DNA of 38,605 bases from a bacterium (lineage in GTDB: Bacteria; Campylobacterota; Campylobacteria; Campylobacterales; Sulfurimonadaceae): assembly GCA_018824305.1 (NCBI GenBank), contig JAHJGM010000049.1:1-38605 (forward strand), in the 5' to 3' direction. Below are positions 1 to 8,891 of the stretch, piece by piece (position 1 is the first letter of the stretch; each line of letters opens with the position of its first letter). The notes below the pieces were generated by a model. That model was not told the DNA's origin. It searched no databases and was given only the letters and a program-made list of their open reading frames with translations. A program made the translations under genes and the position numbers.

Positions 1-1
1 A

Positions 2-859
2 GAACCTGTGATGGAAGAAAAAGCTGAACCAAAAGCAGAAGAGGTTTCAGAAGATGATTTCAATTTGGATGATTTCGGACTCGATGAAGAGGAAAGCACA
101 GAGCCTGAGACAGAAGAGACCGACGCGTTAGATGAAGATGTCGATGCTGCTACACAAGAGAGCGTGATAAGAGAGCTGGAAGAGTTAAATGATGAACTAG
201 ATCTTGATGAAGAATCAGAAGAGACAGAGGAAGAGATTCCAGTTGCTGAACAAGAAGACCTCCTTGAGCAATCTGATGCAATAGATATTGATAATCTAGA
301 GCTTGGCGAAGAAAATGAAATTGATGCTACTGTAATGGATCAAGATATGATCTCTGAAGAGCTTGCTGAGTTAGATGAGATTGATAACTTAGAGCTTAAC
401 GAGGAAACGTCGCAAGAGGAATCACTCGAAGATGAAGAAGTTGATTTAGACAAACTTGATCTAGATGAACTTGAGAGCAAAATTGAAAGTGCTGTAGGTG
501 ATTTGACACAAGAAGACTTAGACCAAGAAGTGGAATTAGATATAGATACAAATGATTTGAATGAACTTTCATCACTGGACGAAAAGTCGTTAAAAATTGC
601 TTTAGGTGAAGAAGTAGAAGAGAATACAGAAGAGGCAGAAGATGAAATTCCTCTTGAGTTTGAAGATGATGAAGATGGCAATAGCTCTTTTGAACTCGAT
701 GAAAATATGAAAGATCTAGTGAAAGAGCATACTTCAAATGATGGTGTAGAAGCATTGAAAACGCTTTTAGAAGCATTGAACAATAAGGATGTTGCAGCTT
801 CATTAAAAGGTGCAAATATCACGATAAATATCTCATTTGGAGATAAAGTTGAAAAGTAG
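2..859 (+). CDS. highly acidic hypothetical protein, 5' end outside window
   Basis: The frame is open to the left edge, so the true start may lie upstream; GTG at 8 and ATG at 11 are only the first possible starts inside the window. Nearly the whole visible length is Asp/Glu-rich low-complexity sequence with repeated D-x-L-D-L-D-E-like units and very few basic residues. Only the last 40 or so residues look like a folded segment (ending in ITINISFGDKVEK). No enzymatic motif is seen. The stop lies inside the start region of gmk (overlap of 11 bases with the TTG chosen there), so the two are translationally coupled. From memory, Campylobacter jejuni also carries a gene called 'highly acidic protein' directly before gmk, which supports a conserved locus of unknown role. 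It might act as a charged scaffold or chaperone, but that is a guess. Confidence 0.8.
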   Translation, partial: EPVMEEKAEPKAEEVSEDDFNLDDFGLDEEESTEPETEETDALDEDVDAATQESVIRELEELNDELDLDEESEETEEEIPVAEQEDLLEQSDAIDIDNLELGEENEIDATVMDQDMISEELAELDEIDNLELNEETSQEESLEDEEVDLDKLDLDELESKIESAVGDLTQEDLDQEVELDIDTNDLNELSSLDEKSLKIALGEEVEENTEEAEDEIPLEFEDDEDGNSSFELDENMKDLVKEHTSNDGVEALKTLLEALNNKDVAASLKGANITINISFGDKVEK

Positions 860-1463
860 CGGTGCGATTCTTGTCCTCTCCGGTCCAAGTGGAGCAGGAA
901 AAAGTTCTTTGATTAAGAAAGTTTCCAGTGAGCTGGGAGAATACTATTTTTCCATATCAACCACGACACGTCCAATGCGTGATGGTGAGGTACATGGAAA
1001 AGATTATTATTTTGTCAGTGCAGAAGAGTTTAAAAAAGATATAGAAGAGGAACAGTTTTTAGAGTATGCCGTTGTTCACGGAAACTATTACGGGACATCT
1101 GTAAAACCTGTAAAAGAAGCACTAAAAGCCGGAAAACTAGTGGTTTTTGATATTGACGTTCAGGGAAACATGTCTGTAAAAAACAGATTTAGCGATATTA
1201 CGACATCGATATTTATTACGACTCCAAGTCTAAAAGAGCTTGAACATAGATTGCGTTTTAGAGGAACCGATAAAGAAGAGATCATCCAAAACCGTATCAG
1301 TATGGCAAAACGTGAAGTCCAACGTATATCTGAATATGAGTTTTTTATTGTCAATGAGGATCTGGAAAAAGCTGCAAAACATCTTCTGACTATAGCTAAA
1401 GCAGCAAGGTTGAAAATCCCGACTTCAGAGATCAATAAGTTTATAATTGACTGGGAAAACTAA
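849..1463 (+). CDS. gmk: guanylate kinase
   Basis: Phosphorylates GMP to GDP with ATP in purine nucleotide synthesis and salvage, in the cytoplasm. The P-loop GPSGAGKSS is at about residues 11-19, followed by the GMP-binding segment (STTTRPMRDGEVHGKDYYF) and the lid region with RFRGTD. The 204-residue length matches the family. There is no ATG. TTG at 849 is chosen because GGAG at 839-842 sits six bases upstream and the protein then begins right before the first strand; TTG at 837 would also be in frame but would place the GGAG inside the coding sequence. The start overlaps the end of the acidic gene, suggesting coupling. Downstream genes tatA and argS run in the same direction with short gaps, so they probably share a transcript. 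Confidence 0.96.
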   Translation: MKSSGAILVLSGPSGAGKSSLIKKVSSELGEYYFSISTTTRPMRDGEVHGKDYYFVSAEEFKKDIEEEQFLEYAVVHGNYYGTSVKPVKEALKAGKLVVFDIDVQGNMSVKNRFSDITTSIFITTPSLKELEHRLRFRGTDKEEIIQNRISMAKREVQRISEYEFFIVNEDLEKAAKHLLTIAKAARLKIPTSEINKFIIDWEN

Positions 1464-1539
1464 GGGCATATACAGCAAATTGTAGATACACTTTCGATAT
1501 TTAAAATATTGTGATATTATTGTGTCAAAAAGGAGTGTC

Positions 1540-1782
1540 ATGGGAATGCCTGGTGGATGGGAATGGATAATTATCCTTCTTGTAATCGTTATATTATTTG
1601 GTGGTAAAAAGATTCCGGAACTTGCAAAAGGTTTAGGAAAAGGTATTAAAAGTTTCAAAAATGAGATGAAAGATGAAACTACATCTGAAACTGCATCTTC
1701 TGAACAACCAAAACAAGTAGAGGCTGATACTAAAGCTTCAACTACTGAAGAAACAACTTCGTCAACTACAAAACAAGCATAA
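1540..1782 (+). CDS. tatA: twin-arginine translocase subunit TatA
   Basis: Small pore-forming subunit of the Tat system that exports folded proteins across the inner membrane. The N-terminus ([15 protein letters not shown]) is one short membrane helix, followed by the [21 protein letters not shown] hinge and amphipathic helix typical of TatA, then a Thr/Ser/Glu-rich tail; total 80 residues. ATG at 1540 is chosen because AGGAG (1531-1535) precedes it at proper spacing and because family members start at this point; a GTG at 1522 would add six residues and engulf the ribosome binding site. No tatB or tatC is in the window. The order gmk-tatA-argS matches my memory of Campylobacter. Confidence 0.95.
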   Translation: MGMPGGWEWIIILLVIVILFGGKKIPELAKGLGKGIKSFKNEMKDETTSETASSEQPKQVEADTKASTTEETTSSTTKQA

Positions 1783-1785
1783 GCA

Positions 1786-3390
1786 TTGAAACAACGAGTA
1801 GGATCGCTTTTACGCGAAAGATTTGATCGTGACGTTGTTTTAGAAAAACCCAAAGACAGAAGTTTTGGGCACTTTTCTACTCCGATAGCATTTTCTCTCG
1901 CTAAGGAACTCAGAAAGTCACCTATGGTGATAGCCGAGGAACTTAGTTCATCTTTTGGTGAAGCTGATATGTTCAGTTCAGTAGAGTCTGTTCAGGGATA
2001 TATCAACTTTCGTTTAAGTGAAACATTTTTAGATGAATACGCTTCATGGGTTTTAAAAAATCAAGATCAATTTGGAAAATCAGATAAAAAAGAGAAGATA
2101 CTTTTAGAGTTTGTAAGTGCAAATCCTACAGGTCCTCTTCATATCGGTCACGCTCGCGGGGCTGTATATGGAGATACTCTTTTGCGTCTAGGCCGTCATC
2201 TTGGTTATGATATCACGGCCGAGTACTATGTAAACGATGCCGGTAATCAGATAGACCTGCTTGGGCTTTCTATTCAATTAGAGGGTAGAGCGAGTATCTT
2301 AAATGAAGATGTAGAATGGCCGGAAAGTTTTTATCGCGGCGAATATATGACAGATCTGACGATCAAGGCTGTTGAGAAGTTTGGTAAAGAGATACTCTCT
2401 GATGAATCCCGTCAAAAAGAGCTTGCACTTTGGGCAAAAGAGAGTGTGATGGAACTGATCGTCAAGACATTGGCAGACACGAACATCCACTTTGATACTT
2501 TTGTCAACGAATCGTCTTTATATGATGATTGGAACAGAGTCATGGCTAAGATGGGCGAGGGCATTTACAAAAAAGATGACAAGATGTTCATAGCGTCATC
2601 TTTAAAAGGTGATGATGCGGACAGAGTCGTCGTTCGTGAAGATGGCCGCCCGACATATCTTGCCGGAGATATTGTCTATCATAACCAAAAATTTGAAAGA
2701 GGTTATGAACACTATATCAATATCTGGGGAGCAGATCATCACGGTTATATACCACGCGTAAAAGCTGCCGTTGAGTTTTTAGGCTATGACAGTTCAAAGC
2801 TGGAAGTGCTTCTGTCTCAGATGGTCAGTCTTTTAAAAGACGGTGAACCGTACAAGATGAGTAAACGTGCCGGTAATGTCATACTTATGAGTGATATCGT
2901 AGAAGAGATCGGTTCTGATGCACTTAGATTTATCTTTGCTTCAAAAAAGAGTGATACAGCTTTAGAATTCGATGTCGAAGAGTTTAAAAAACAAGACAGT
3001 TCAAACCCTATATATTACATTCAGTACGCACATGCACGTATTAAGACTATTATCTCAAAAAGCGAGCTTTCAATAGATGAGATACAAAGCACACCGTTAA
3101 AAGGTCTGAGTGCCGACGCAGATTCTCTTTTATTTGAAGCGCTTTTACTCGCAGAAGTGATCGAGGATGCTTTTAGTTCTAGACAGGTTCAAAAATTAAC
3201 TGATTATCTCAAATCTCTTGCGGCAAAACTGCATAAATTTTATTATGATTGCAGGATTATCGGCACAGAGGATGAGGCAAAACTTTTAAAAGTTTTAGAA
3301 GTCGTCGCTCTTTCTTTGAAAACAGGGATGAACCTGCTTGGTATCGAAGCAAAAGAGAGAATGGTCCGTGATGAGGAAGAGACTGTATAA
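1786..3390 (+). CDS. argS: arginyl-tRNA synthetase
   Basis: Class I synthetase that charges tRNA-Arg with arginine. The HIGH signature occurs in GPLHIGHARGAVYGD near residue 119 and the KMSKR loop in YKMSKRAGNV near residue 357; the C-terminal half has the DALRFIF and YIQYAHARI segments that begin the anticodon-binding helical domain. Length 534 fits the bacterial family. The start is TTG at 1786, three bases after the tatA stop; no ATG lies near, and the sequence from this TTG aligns with the usual N-terminal add-on domain (EKPKDRSFGHFSTPIAFSLA). No Shine-Dalgarno sequence is obvious, so translation is probably coupled to tatA. Convergent with the next gene, with only five bases between the stops. 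A tRNA-Arg gene lies about 18 kb away in this window. Confidence 0.96.
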   Translation: MKQRVGSLLRERFDRDVVLEKPKDRSFGHFSTPIAFSLAKELRKSPMVIAEELSSSFGEADMFSSVESVQGYINFRLSETFLDEYASWVLKNQDQFGKSDKKEKILLEFVSANPTGPLHIGHARGAVYGDTLLRLGRHLGYDITAEYYVNDAGNQIDLLGLSIQLEGRASILNEDVEWPESFYRGEYMTDLTIKAVEKFGKEILSDESRQKELALWAKESVMELIVKTLADTNIHFDTFVNESSLYDDWNRVMAKMGEGIYKKDDKMFIASSLKGDDADRVVVREDGRPTYLAGDIVYHNQKFERGYEHYINIWGADHHGYIPRVKAAVEFLGYDSSKLEVLLSQMVSLLKDGEPYKMSKRAGNVILMSDIVEEIGSDALRFIFASKKSDTALEFDVEEFKKQDSSNPIYYIQYAHARIKTIISKSELSIDEIQSTPLKGLSADADSLLFEALLLAEVIEDAFSSRQVQKLTDYLKSLAAKLHKFYYDCRIIGTEDEAKLLKVLEVVALSLKTGMNLLGIEAKERMVRDEEETV

Positions 3391-3395
3391 GCCTC

Positions 3396-4076
3396 TCACT
3401 CTATTCGGATTTGTGGAAAAAGTTTTCTAACATCGTTTAGATATTTTTTCGGGATCTGCACTAAAATCGGCTTTTGAGCCGGATCCAGCCATTTTAATAT
3501 TATTTGCAAATCATTATAGCTCATAGAAGTACATCCTGAGGTGGGATGAGAAAGCTCTTTTTGTACATGTAAGAATATACAAGAACCTCTGCCTTTGAGA
3601 CCCTTCGGATTATAATTTATAACTGCACCAATCGCATACTGTTCATCATCTCTTTTCATAAATTCAAAGCTCTTTGGCTTAATGGTCGGCATATCTATTA
3701 TTTGATTGTAAAATGTTGAATTGACATCATCCACACATATTTTATTAGCTGTATTTTTTATATAAGGAAGCAGAAAACTGCTGTCTTCATATCCAAAACT
3801 TTTTGTCAGTTCAAAAATACCCGCAGGTGATTTTCCGTCACCCTCATGTTTTATGGGTTCATCTGCTTGATGGATGAAATGTTTATCGTCCAAATCCCAT
3901 CCAAGGCCATTTCTTCCCAAATTGACTTCAATGCCGCTAAAGGGGTATTTTGAGCCATCGTAACAGAACAGTTTTGCCTTTGATGAATTGAAATCATCAC
4001 CGACAACCAATATGATTTGACGGGCTGTTAAAACATTAAATTGAAACAGCATGAAGATTAAGAATACTTTTATCAT
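3396..4076 (-). CDS. secreted L,D-transpeptidase (YkuD-fold) family protein
   Basis: A 226-residue protein with an N-terminal hydrophobic signal peptide (IKVFLIFMLFQFNVLTA) and a YkuD-type catalytic region near the C-terminus: IFLHV (His170) followed by HPTSGC (Cys182), which matches the His...Cys arrangement of L,D-transpeptidases of the COG3786 type rather than the ErfK/YbiS type. The family makes or edits 3-3 cross-links, attaches molecules to peptidoglycan, or acts as a carboxypeptidase in the periplasm. The middle (DGKSPAGIFELTKSFGY) is the usual substrate-groove segment. No LysM or other wall-binding domain is seen. The gene is divergent from the GNAT gene with a 48-base AT-rich shared upstream region. 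In Campylobacterota such enzymes can affect cell shape, but I cannot assign that role here. Confidence 0.82.
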   Translation of the reverse strand: MIKVFLIFMLFQFNVLTARQIILVVGDDFNSSKAKLFCYDGSKYPFSGIEVNLGRNGLGWDLDDKHFIHQADEPIKHEGDGKSPAGIFELTKSFGYEDSSFLLPYIKNTANKICVDDVNSTFYNQIIDMPTIKPKSFEFMKRDDEQYAIGAVINYNPKGLKGRGSCIFLHVQKELSHPTSGCTSMSYNDLQIILKWLDPAQKPILVQIPKKYLNDVRKLFPQIRIE

Positions 4077-4124
4077 AAAATATGATACTATTAGTAAGAT
4101 TTAATAAATATAAAGTGTAGGTTA

Positions 4125-4751
4125 ATGAAAAAAATTGAGATTAGAAAAGCTGTTAAAAGTGATTCAAAATTTTTAGCTTTATCAATGTTGAATAGCTCTC
4201 GTGCCGGAAAAAAGATAGGGATATTCGATCTTATTTTTAATGTGGATAATGATGCTGTGTTATTAGAGAAGTTGGAAGCACTGACAACTTCTGATATAAA
4301 GACATATTGTCATTATTCTAATTTTTTTATAGCGGTCATTGATGGTCAAAATGTCGGTACTCTATGTAATTATGAGCCAAGAATAGCTACTGCAGAACTG
4401 CTGACAAAAGCCCTTGAAGAGTTAGGAGTGAGTGAAGAGTATGAAGAGCGTGCTTCAATGATCTCGCTCTGCAATTTTGAAACGGATAAAAGAACATGGA
4501 TGCTTGACTTCTTAACAGAGCAAGACGGATACGGCGGATTAGTGATCATTAAAGAGCTGATAAAGAAAAGTTTACTTACTGCAAGCCTCAAGGGCTATAG
4601 AATAGTACACACGATTGTCGAGATCGGCTCAGCCGATATTATGTTGGTATATAAAAAGCTTGGATTTAAAGTTATCGATGAAAAGAAATGTGAGATTTTT
4701 AAAGAGAACTTCGGACGAAGCGGGGTTGCTCTTTTAGAATTTCACCTATAA
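4125..4751 (+). CDS. GNAT-like acyltransferase
   Basis: A 208-residue protein opening with IEIRKAVKSDSKFLALSML, the first strand and helix of the GNAT fold, and ending with the C-terminal strand pattern ...MLVYKKLGFKVIDEKKCE typical of acetyltransferases (YKKLGF before the last strands). The acetyl-CoA loop is seen as DGYGGLVIIKELIKKSL, where the usual Q/RxxGxG/A is altered to DGYGG. This suggests an acyl-CoA-dependent N- or O-acyltransferase of unknown substrate. Start ATG at 4125 follows AGG at 4117-4119. It is 10 bases ahead of the presumed antiporter start, so the two are probably cotranscribed. Confidence 0.75.
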   Translation: MKKIEIRKAVKSDSKFLALSMLNSSRAGKKIGIFDLIFNVDNDAVLLEKLEALTTSDIKTYCHYSNFFIAVIDGQNVGTLCNYEPRIATAELLTKALEELGVSEEYEERASMISLCNFETDKRTWMLDFLTEQDGYGGLVIIKELIKKSLLTASLKGYRIVHTIVEIGSADIMLVYKKLGFKVIDEKKCEIFKENFGRSGVALLEFHL

Positions 4752-4761
4752 GGTAAAACAG

Positions 4762-6120
4762 ATAGATTACTTAAGTGTTTTACCACCTCTCTTGGCTATA
4801 TTTTTAGCTTTATTTACGAGAAATGTATTAGTCTCACTTTTTGGCGGTATATTTCTCGGATTATTTATTCTTAACAGCTTCTCTTTTATTGATTCATTTG
4901 GTGCAGTCTTCAATCTATTTTTTACTCTTTTATCACAGGCTTGGATACTCAAAACTCTCGGATTTGCTCTTCTTGTAGGTTCTATCGTTATTCTAATAGA
5001 AAGTTCCGGCGGCATAGGCGGATTCATTCATTTTGTACAAAAAAAGCATTCGATAATATCTTCTGCCAGAGCATCTCTGCTTTTAGCATATTTTATCGGT
5101 TTAGTGATCTTTGTCGAATCTTCTATAACATCACTTATAGCAGGTACCGTCAGTCGTCCTTTGAGCGATAGTTATGGCGTATCTCGGGCAAAACTTGCCT
5201 TTGTTTGCGATTCTACTTCTGCACCCGTTTGTTCTCTCATCACGATCAACGGCTGGGGTGCACTCCTTTTAGGACTGATCTCTACTCAAGTGCTTGCCGG
5301 TGTATTAACAGGTGAAAGTATAGATATCCTCATACATTCGCTTGCATACAATTTTTATGCAATGGCCGCTCTTGTCGTGACTTTCCTCGCGATTTGGTTT
5401 AATATAGAGATCGGACCTATGAAAAATGCTGTAGTAATACAAGAGAGTGCGATAGATTACAAAAACGGAAAAATAGGACATATGGTCTATCCCATACTAT
5501 TGATGGTTATTTTGGTTTTTGTCTTTTTATACATAACAGGCAGTGGCAATATACTAAAAGGAAGCGGTTCTTCATCCATATTTTATACGATGATTTTTAC
5601 GACTCTATTCTCTCTTTTGTACTACAAAATCGATGGTATTATGAGCATAAAACAGGGTTTATTCCTCTCATATCAGGGAATAAAGAAAATGATACCAATC
5701 GCTACAATCCTACTTTTTGCATTTGCTATTGGAGAAGTGACAAACGAGCTTAAAACAGGGCTTTATTTGGCCTCATTTACCTCTAATATTTTGTCTGTAC
5801 ACTATCTAGCTGTCATAATATTTATACTCTCATCTATTATGTCCTTTTCGACCGGGACTAGTTGGGGGACTTTTAGTATTATGACACCGATAGCAATGCC
5901 GATGGCAGTAGCTATGGGTGCTGACATCCCCCTTGTTATGGGCGCTGTGATCTCCGGAGGAGTTTTTGGAGACCATTGTTCACCCATTTCAGATACGACG
6001 ATTATCTCTGCAATGGCCAGTAAATGCGATGTAGTCGAACATGTAAAAACACAGCTTCCCTATGCCCTCATATCCGGTTTGGTAGCATCTGTAATGTTCG
6101 TTATTTTCTCTTACATGTAA
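4762..6120 (+). CDS. NhaC-type Na+/H+ antiporter, probable ATA start
   Basis: Polytopic inner-membrane protein with about 10-12 hydrophobic segments, conserved TSAPVCSLITINGWGA, FSTGTSWGTFSIMTPIA and GGVFGDHCSPISDTTIISA motifs that identify the NhaC/ArsB-like ion transporter group; likely exchanges sodium (or an organic ion) against protons. The first canonical start is TTG at 4792, but the frame is open upstream and encodes DYLSVLPPL, the conserved beginning of the first helix in this family. The codon where Met is expected is ATA (4762-4764), with AAGG at 4750-4753 at fitting distance. I therefore place the start there (452 residues); if ATA is not used, the protein begins at 4792 and lacks part of helix 1. 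The stop codon region forms one TTACATGTAA palindrome (6111-6120). Confidence 0.85.
   Translation: MDYLSVLPPLLAIFLALFTRNVLVSLFGGIFLGLFILNSFSFIDSFGAVFNLFFTLLSQAWILKTLGFALLVGSIVILIESSGGIGGFIHFVQKKHSIISSARASLLLAYFIGLVIFVESSITSLIAGTVSRPLSDSYGVSRAKLAFVCDSTSAPVCSLITINGWGALLLGLISTQVLAGVLTGESIDILIHSLAYNFYAMAALVVTFLAIWFNIEIGPMKNAVVIQESAIDYKNGKIGHMVYPILLMVILVFVFLYITGSGNILKGSGSSSIFYTMIFTTLFSLLYYKIDGIMSIKQGLFLSYQGIKKMIPIATILLFAFAIGEVTNELKTGLYLASFTSNILSVHYLAVIIFILSSIMSFSTGTSWGTFSIMTPIAMPMAVAMGADIPLVMGAVISGGVFGDHCSPISDTTIISAMASKCDVVEHVKTQLPYALISGLVASVMFVIFSYM
6111..6120. repeat. TTACATGTAA palindrome, copy 1
   Basis: Perfect 10-bp palindrome covering the last codons and stop of the antiporter gene (frame TAC ATG TAA). 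One of six exact copies in the window. Confidence 0.9.
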
Positions 6121-6163
6121 AAAGAGGAAAAATAATTTTACCATAGGTTACATTTGAGTAAAA

Positions 6164-6199
6164 TTGTAACATTACAAAACGTAACATTGTTACTATAAT
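6164..6199 (+). promoter_or_regulatory. double palindromic operator abutting a -10 box, upstream of icd
   Basis: Two inverted repeats in tandem: TTGTAACATTACAA (6164-6177; arms TTGTAA/TTACAA, spacer CA) and GTAACATTGTTAC (6181-6193; arms GTAACA/TGTTAC, one-base spacer). They share the core GTAACATT as a direct repeat 15 bases apart and end right at TATAAT (6194-6199), a good -10 box. A further related half-site GGTTACATTTG is at 6146-6156. A transcription start near 6206 would leave a leader of about 97 bases before icd. The geometry, with operators filling the -35 region, suggests a transcription factor that represses or replaces -35 contacts. Its identity is unknown. Confidence 0.6.
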
Positions 6200-6302
6200 A
6201 CACATTTTGATGAAATAAATATGAAAAAAAATCTAATTTCATTTAGATATATAAAACTATGTTAAGATACCTGAATTTTAAAATCTGATTTAGGAGTCAT
6301 AG

Positions 6303-8504
6303 ATGGCAAACCCAACTATTATCTGGTCTGTAATAGATGAAGCACCTGCTTTAGCTACATACTCATTGTTACCAATCGTACAAGCTTTCACTAAAGAAGC
6401 TGGAATCAACGTTGAGCCAAGAGATATCTCTCTTGCAGGAAGAGTTATTGCTACTTTCCCGGAATATTTGACAGAAGATCAAAGAATAGCTGATGAGCTG
6501 GCATATTTAGGTGAAGTTGCTAAAGAGCCTGAAGGTAATATCATTAAATTGCCAAACATCTCTGCATCTATCCCTCAGTTAAAAGAGTGTATCGCTGAGC
6601 TTCAAGAGCAAGGCTACAACCTTCCAAACTATCCTGAAGATCCACAAACTGAAGAGGAAAAAGCGATCGCTGCTAAATACTCTACATGTCTAGGTTCTGC
6701 AGTTAACCCTGTACTTCGTGAAGGTAATTCTGACCGTCGTGCGGCTGTTGCAGTTAAAAAGTTTGCACAGAAAAACCCACACAAACTAAGAGCATTCGAA
6801 GAGAACTCTAAAGCGTGTGTCAGACATATGCAAGATGGTGACTTCTATGAAAACGAGCAATCAGTTATCACTGATTCTGCTGCTAATGTCACTATCACTT
6901 TAAACGGAAAAGTTCTTAAAGAGCTTAAAGATGTTCAAGACAAAGAGGTACTTGACGGTACATTCATGTCTGCAAAAGCATTACGTGCTTTCATCGCTGA
7001 GACTATCAAAGAAGCTAAAGAGGAAGGACTACTTTGGTCTATCCACTTAAAAGCGACTATGATGAAAGTTTCAGACCCGATCATGTTCGGTCACGCTGTT
7101 GAAGTATTTTTCAAAGATGTATTTGCAAAATATGCTGATGAGTTCAAAAAACTAGGGGTAAACTCTAACTTAGGTCTTGGAGATATCGCTAAAAAGATCC
7201 AAAAATCTGATAAAAAAGCTGAGATCGAAGCGGCTATCAAAGCTGTTGTAGATGCTGCTAGCCCTGCGATAGCAATGGTTGATTCAGATAACGGTATCAC
7301 AAACTTACACGCTTCAAATGACGTGATCATCGATGCTTCTATGCCAGTTGTTGTACGTGATGGCGGTAAGATGTGGAACAAAGACGGAAAAGTTCAGACT
7401 TGTATGTCTGTAATTCCTGACAGAAGCTACGCGACTTTTTATAAAGAGATCGTAGAAGACTGTGTTAGAAACGGACAGTTCGATGTTACTACAATGGGTA
7501 ATGTTGCAAACGTCGGTCTTATGGCTCAAAAAGCTGAAGAGTACGGTTCTCACCCGACTACATTCGAGATGGCTGAAGACGGTGTTGTCGAAGTAACGCA
7601 AAACGGAAACGTTCTTATGACTTTCAAAGTAGAAAAAGGTGATATCTGGAGAATGAGCCGTGCTAAAGACGAGCCGATCAAAGACTGGGTAAGACTTGCA
7701 CATGAGCGAGGAATGCTAACTGGTGATCCTATCGTATTCTGGTTAGATTCTAACAGAGCTCACGATGCGAACATCATCAAAAAAGTTATGGAGTACCTAC
7801 CGGCACACTTAGCAAAAACTCCGATCGAGTACCATATCATGGCTCCAAAACAAGCTATGAAACATGCACTTAGACGTGTAAGAGCGGGACTAAACACAAT
7901 TTCAGTGACAGGTAACGTTTTACGTGACTACTTAACTGACTTATTCCCGATCTTAGAACTTGGAACATCTGCAAAAATGCTTTCAATCGTTCCATTACTT
8001 GCTGGTGGCGGTCTATTTGAAACAGGTGCGGGCGGATCTGCTCCTAAACACGTTGACCAATTCCTTGCAGAGGGTCACTTACGTTGGGATTCACTTGGTG
8101 AGTTCTTGGCACTTGCCGAGTCACTAAGATACATCGCACAAAAACATCCAAGTGACAAACTTGCTGCTATGACTGCTGCACTAGATGCTGCAAATGCAGG
8201 TTACCTAGACAACAACAAAGCTCCGGGAAGAGCTGCTGGCGAGCCGGATAACAAAGCAAGTCACTTCTATGTAGCACAATACTGGGCAAAAGCATTGGCT
8301 GAGTCTAAAGATTCTGCACTTGCTGCAAAATTTGCTCCAATAGCAAAAGCTTTAGTTGATAATGAAGCAAAAATTATGGAAGAGTTACTTTCAGTTGAAG
8401 GTAAAGCGCAAGATATCGGTGGTTATTACCATCCAGATCTTGCAAAAGCAAATGCTGCTATGCGTCCATCTGCGACTCTTAACGCTATCATCGACGCTAT
8501 ATAA
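6303..8504 (+). CDS. icd: isocitrate dehydrogenase, NADP-dependent, monomeric type
   Basis: Catalyses oxidative decarboxylation of isocitrate to 2-oxoglutarate, or the reverse in a reductive TCA cycle. At 733 residues it is the large monomeric (Azotobacter/Corynebacterium) type, not the dimeric 40-kDa enzyme. The N-terminus ([26 protein letters not shown]), the LREGNSDRR segment, the [18 protein letters not shown] segment and the [29 protein letters not shown] segment are family hallmarks. ATG at 6303 follows AGGAG in TTTAGGAGTCATAG. The gene has its own upstream region with a -10 box and palindromes, and a hairpin follows the stop, so it looks monocistronic. Codon usage is clearly more optimised than in the neighbours (many GCT, CTT, ATC and AAC), consistent with high expression. 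Confidence 0.96.
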   Translation: MANPTIIWSVIDEAPALATYSLLPIVQAFTKEAGINVEPRDISLAGRVIATFPEYLTEDQRIADELAYLGEVAKEPEGNIIKLPNISASIPQLKECIAELQEQGYNLPNYPEDPQTEEEKAIAAKYSTCLGSAVNPVLREGNSDRRAAVAVKKFAQKNPHKLRAFEENSKACVRHMQDGDFYENEQSVITDSAANVTITLNGKVLKELKDVQDKEVLDGTFMSAKALRAFIAETIKEAKEEGLLWSIHLKATMMKVSDPIMFGHAVEVFFKDVFAKYADEFKKLGVNSNLGLGDIAKKIQKSDKKAEIEAAIKAVVDAASPAIAMVDSDNGITNLHASNDVIIDASMPVVVRDGGKMWNKDGKVQTCMSVIPDRSYATFYKEIVEDCVRNGQFDVTTMGNVANVGLMAQKAEEYGSHPTTFEMAEDGVVEVTQNGNVLMTFKVEKGDIWRMSRAKDEPIKDWVRLAHERGMLTGDPIVFWLDSNRAHDANIIKKVMEYLPAHLAKTPIEYHIMAPKQAMKHALRRVRAGLNTISVTGNVLRDYLTDLFPILELGTSAKMLSIVPLLAGGGLFETGAGGSAPKHVDQFLAEGHLRWDSLGEFLALAESLRYIAQKHPSDKLAAMTAALDAANAGYLDNNKAPGRAAGEPDNKASHFYVAQYWAKALAESKDSALAAKFAPIAKALVDNEAKIMEELLSVEGKAQDIGGYYHPDLAKANAAMRPSATLNAIIDAI

Positions 8505-8523
8505 TCTTTCTTTTTTAAGATTT

Positions 8524-8542
8524 CAAAGGGTTTTGCCCTTTG
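8524..8542 (+). terminator. hairpin after icd
   Basis: CAAAGGG and CCCTTTG form a perfect 7-bp stem with loop TTTTG, 20 bases after the icd stop. No run of T follows, so it is either a weak terminator or a 3'-end stabiliser. Confidence 0.45.
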
Positions 8543-8664
8543 GAGTCAATTCAAACTTCTTAATTTGTAAATCTGATTTTATTTGATAGTTTTTATTTTG
8601 TGGAAATTTATGAAAATAAATATTTCATGTGGAGGGATGACCTCCAATGAAAGAGAGTTTGGTA

Positions 8665-8838
8665 CTAAGCTTTTTTAACAGCTTTTTTTGCTACTTTTCT
8701 CGCAGCTTTTTTTGTCGTAGGTTCTTTTTTGGCTACCACTTTTGCTACTTTTTTTGCTACTTTTTTAGATGCATCCGCTTTTTTAACAACTTTTGCAACA
8801 ACTTTCTTTACAGCTTTTTTCTTTAATGCTTTTGCCAT
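8665..8838 (-). CDS. lysine/alanine-rich histone H1-like small protein
   Basis: A 57-residue reading frame made almost only of Lys, Ala and Val: it starts MAKALKKKAVKKVV and continues with repeated KKVAKKVA-type units, a single EPTT break, then AARKVAKKAVKKA to the stop. ATG (8836-8838) has AAGGAG seven bases upstream on the reverse strand, and a consensus promoter (TTGACA, 17 bases, TACAAT) lies 54 bases further out. Composition matches bacterial H1/Hc1-like nucleoid proteins, which bind DNA through KA-rich tails without a fixed fold. About half the residues are Lys or Arg, so DNA or RNA binding is likely. The Ala/Thr/Phe-rich frame on the opposite strand is a shadow of this repeat. Confidence 0.82.
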   Translation of the reverse strand: MAKALKKKAVKKVVAKVVKKADASKKVAKKVAKVVAKKEPTTKKAARKVAKKAVKKA

Positions 8839-8891
8839 ATTAGGCTCCTTAATTGAAGTAATATTAGTACAAATAGTAATAATATATAGTG

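Noticed and set aside
340-888. Long Ser-rich reverse-strand frame opposite the acidic gene (also 396-815)
   Set aside because: It is the mirror of GAT/GAA/GAG-rich codons of the acidic gene, extends to biased Ser/Leu composition, and has no ribosome site or family motif.
6223-6231. Homopolymer runs as phase-variable tracts
   Set aside because: The longest runs are A8 or so and no G or C run exceeds about five; none lies in a gene start where slippage would switch expression.
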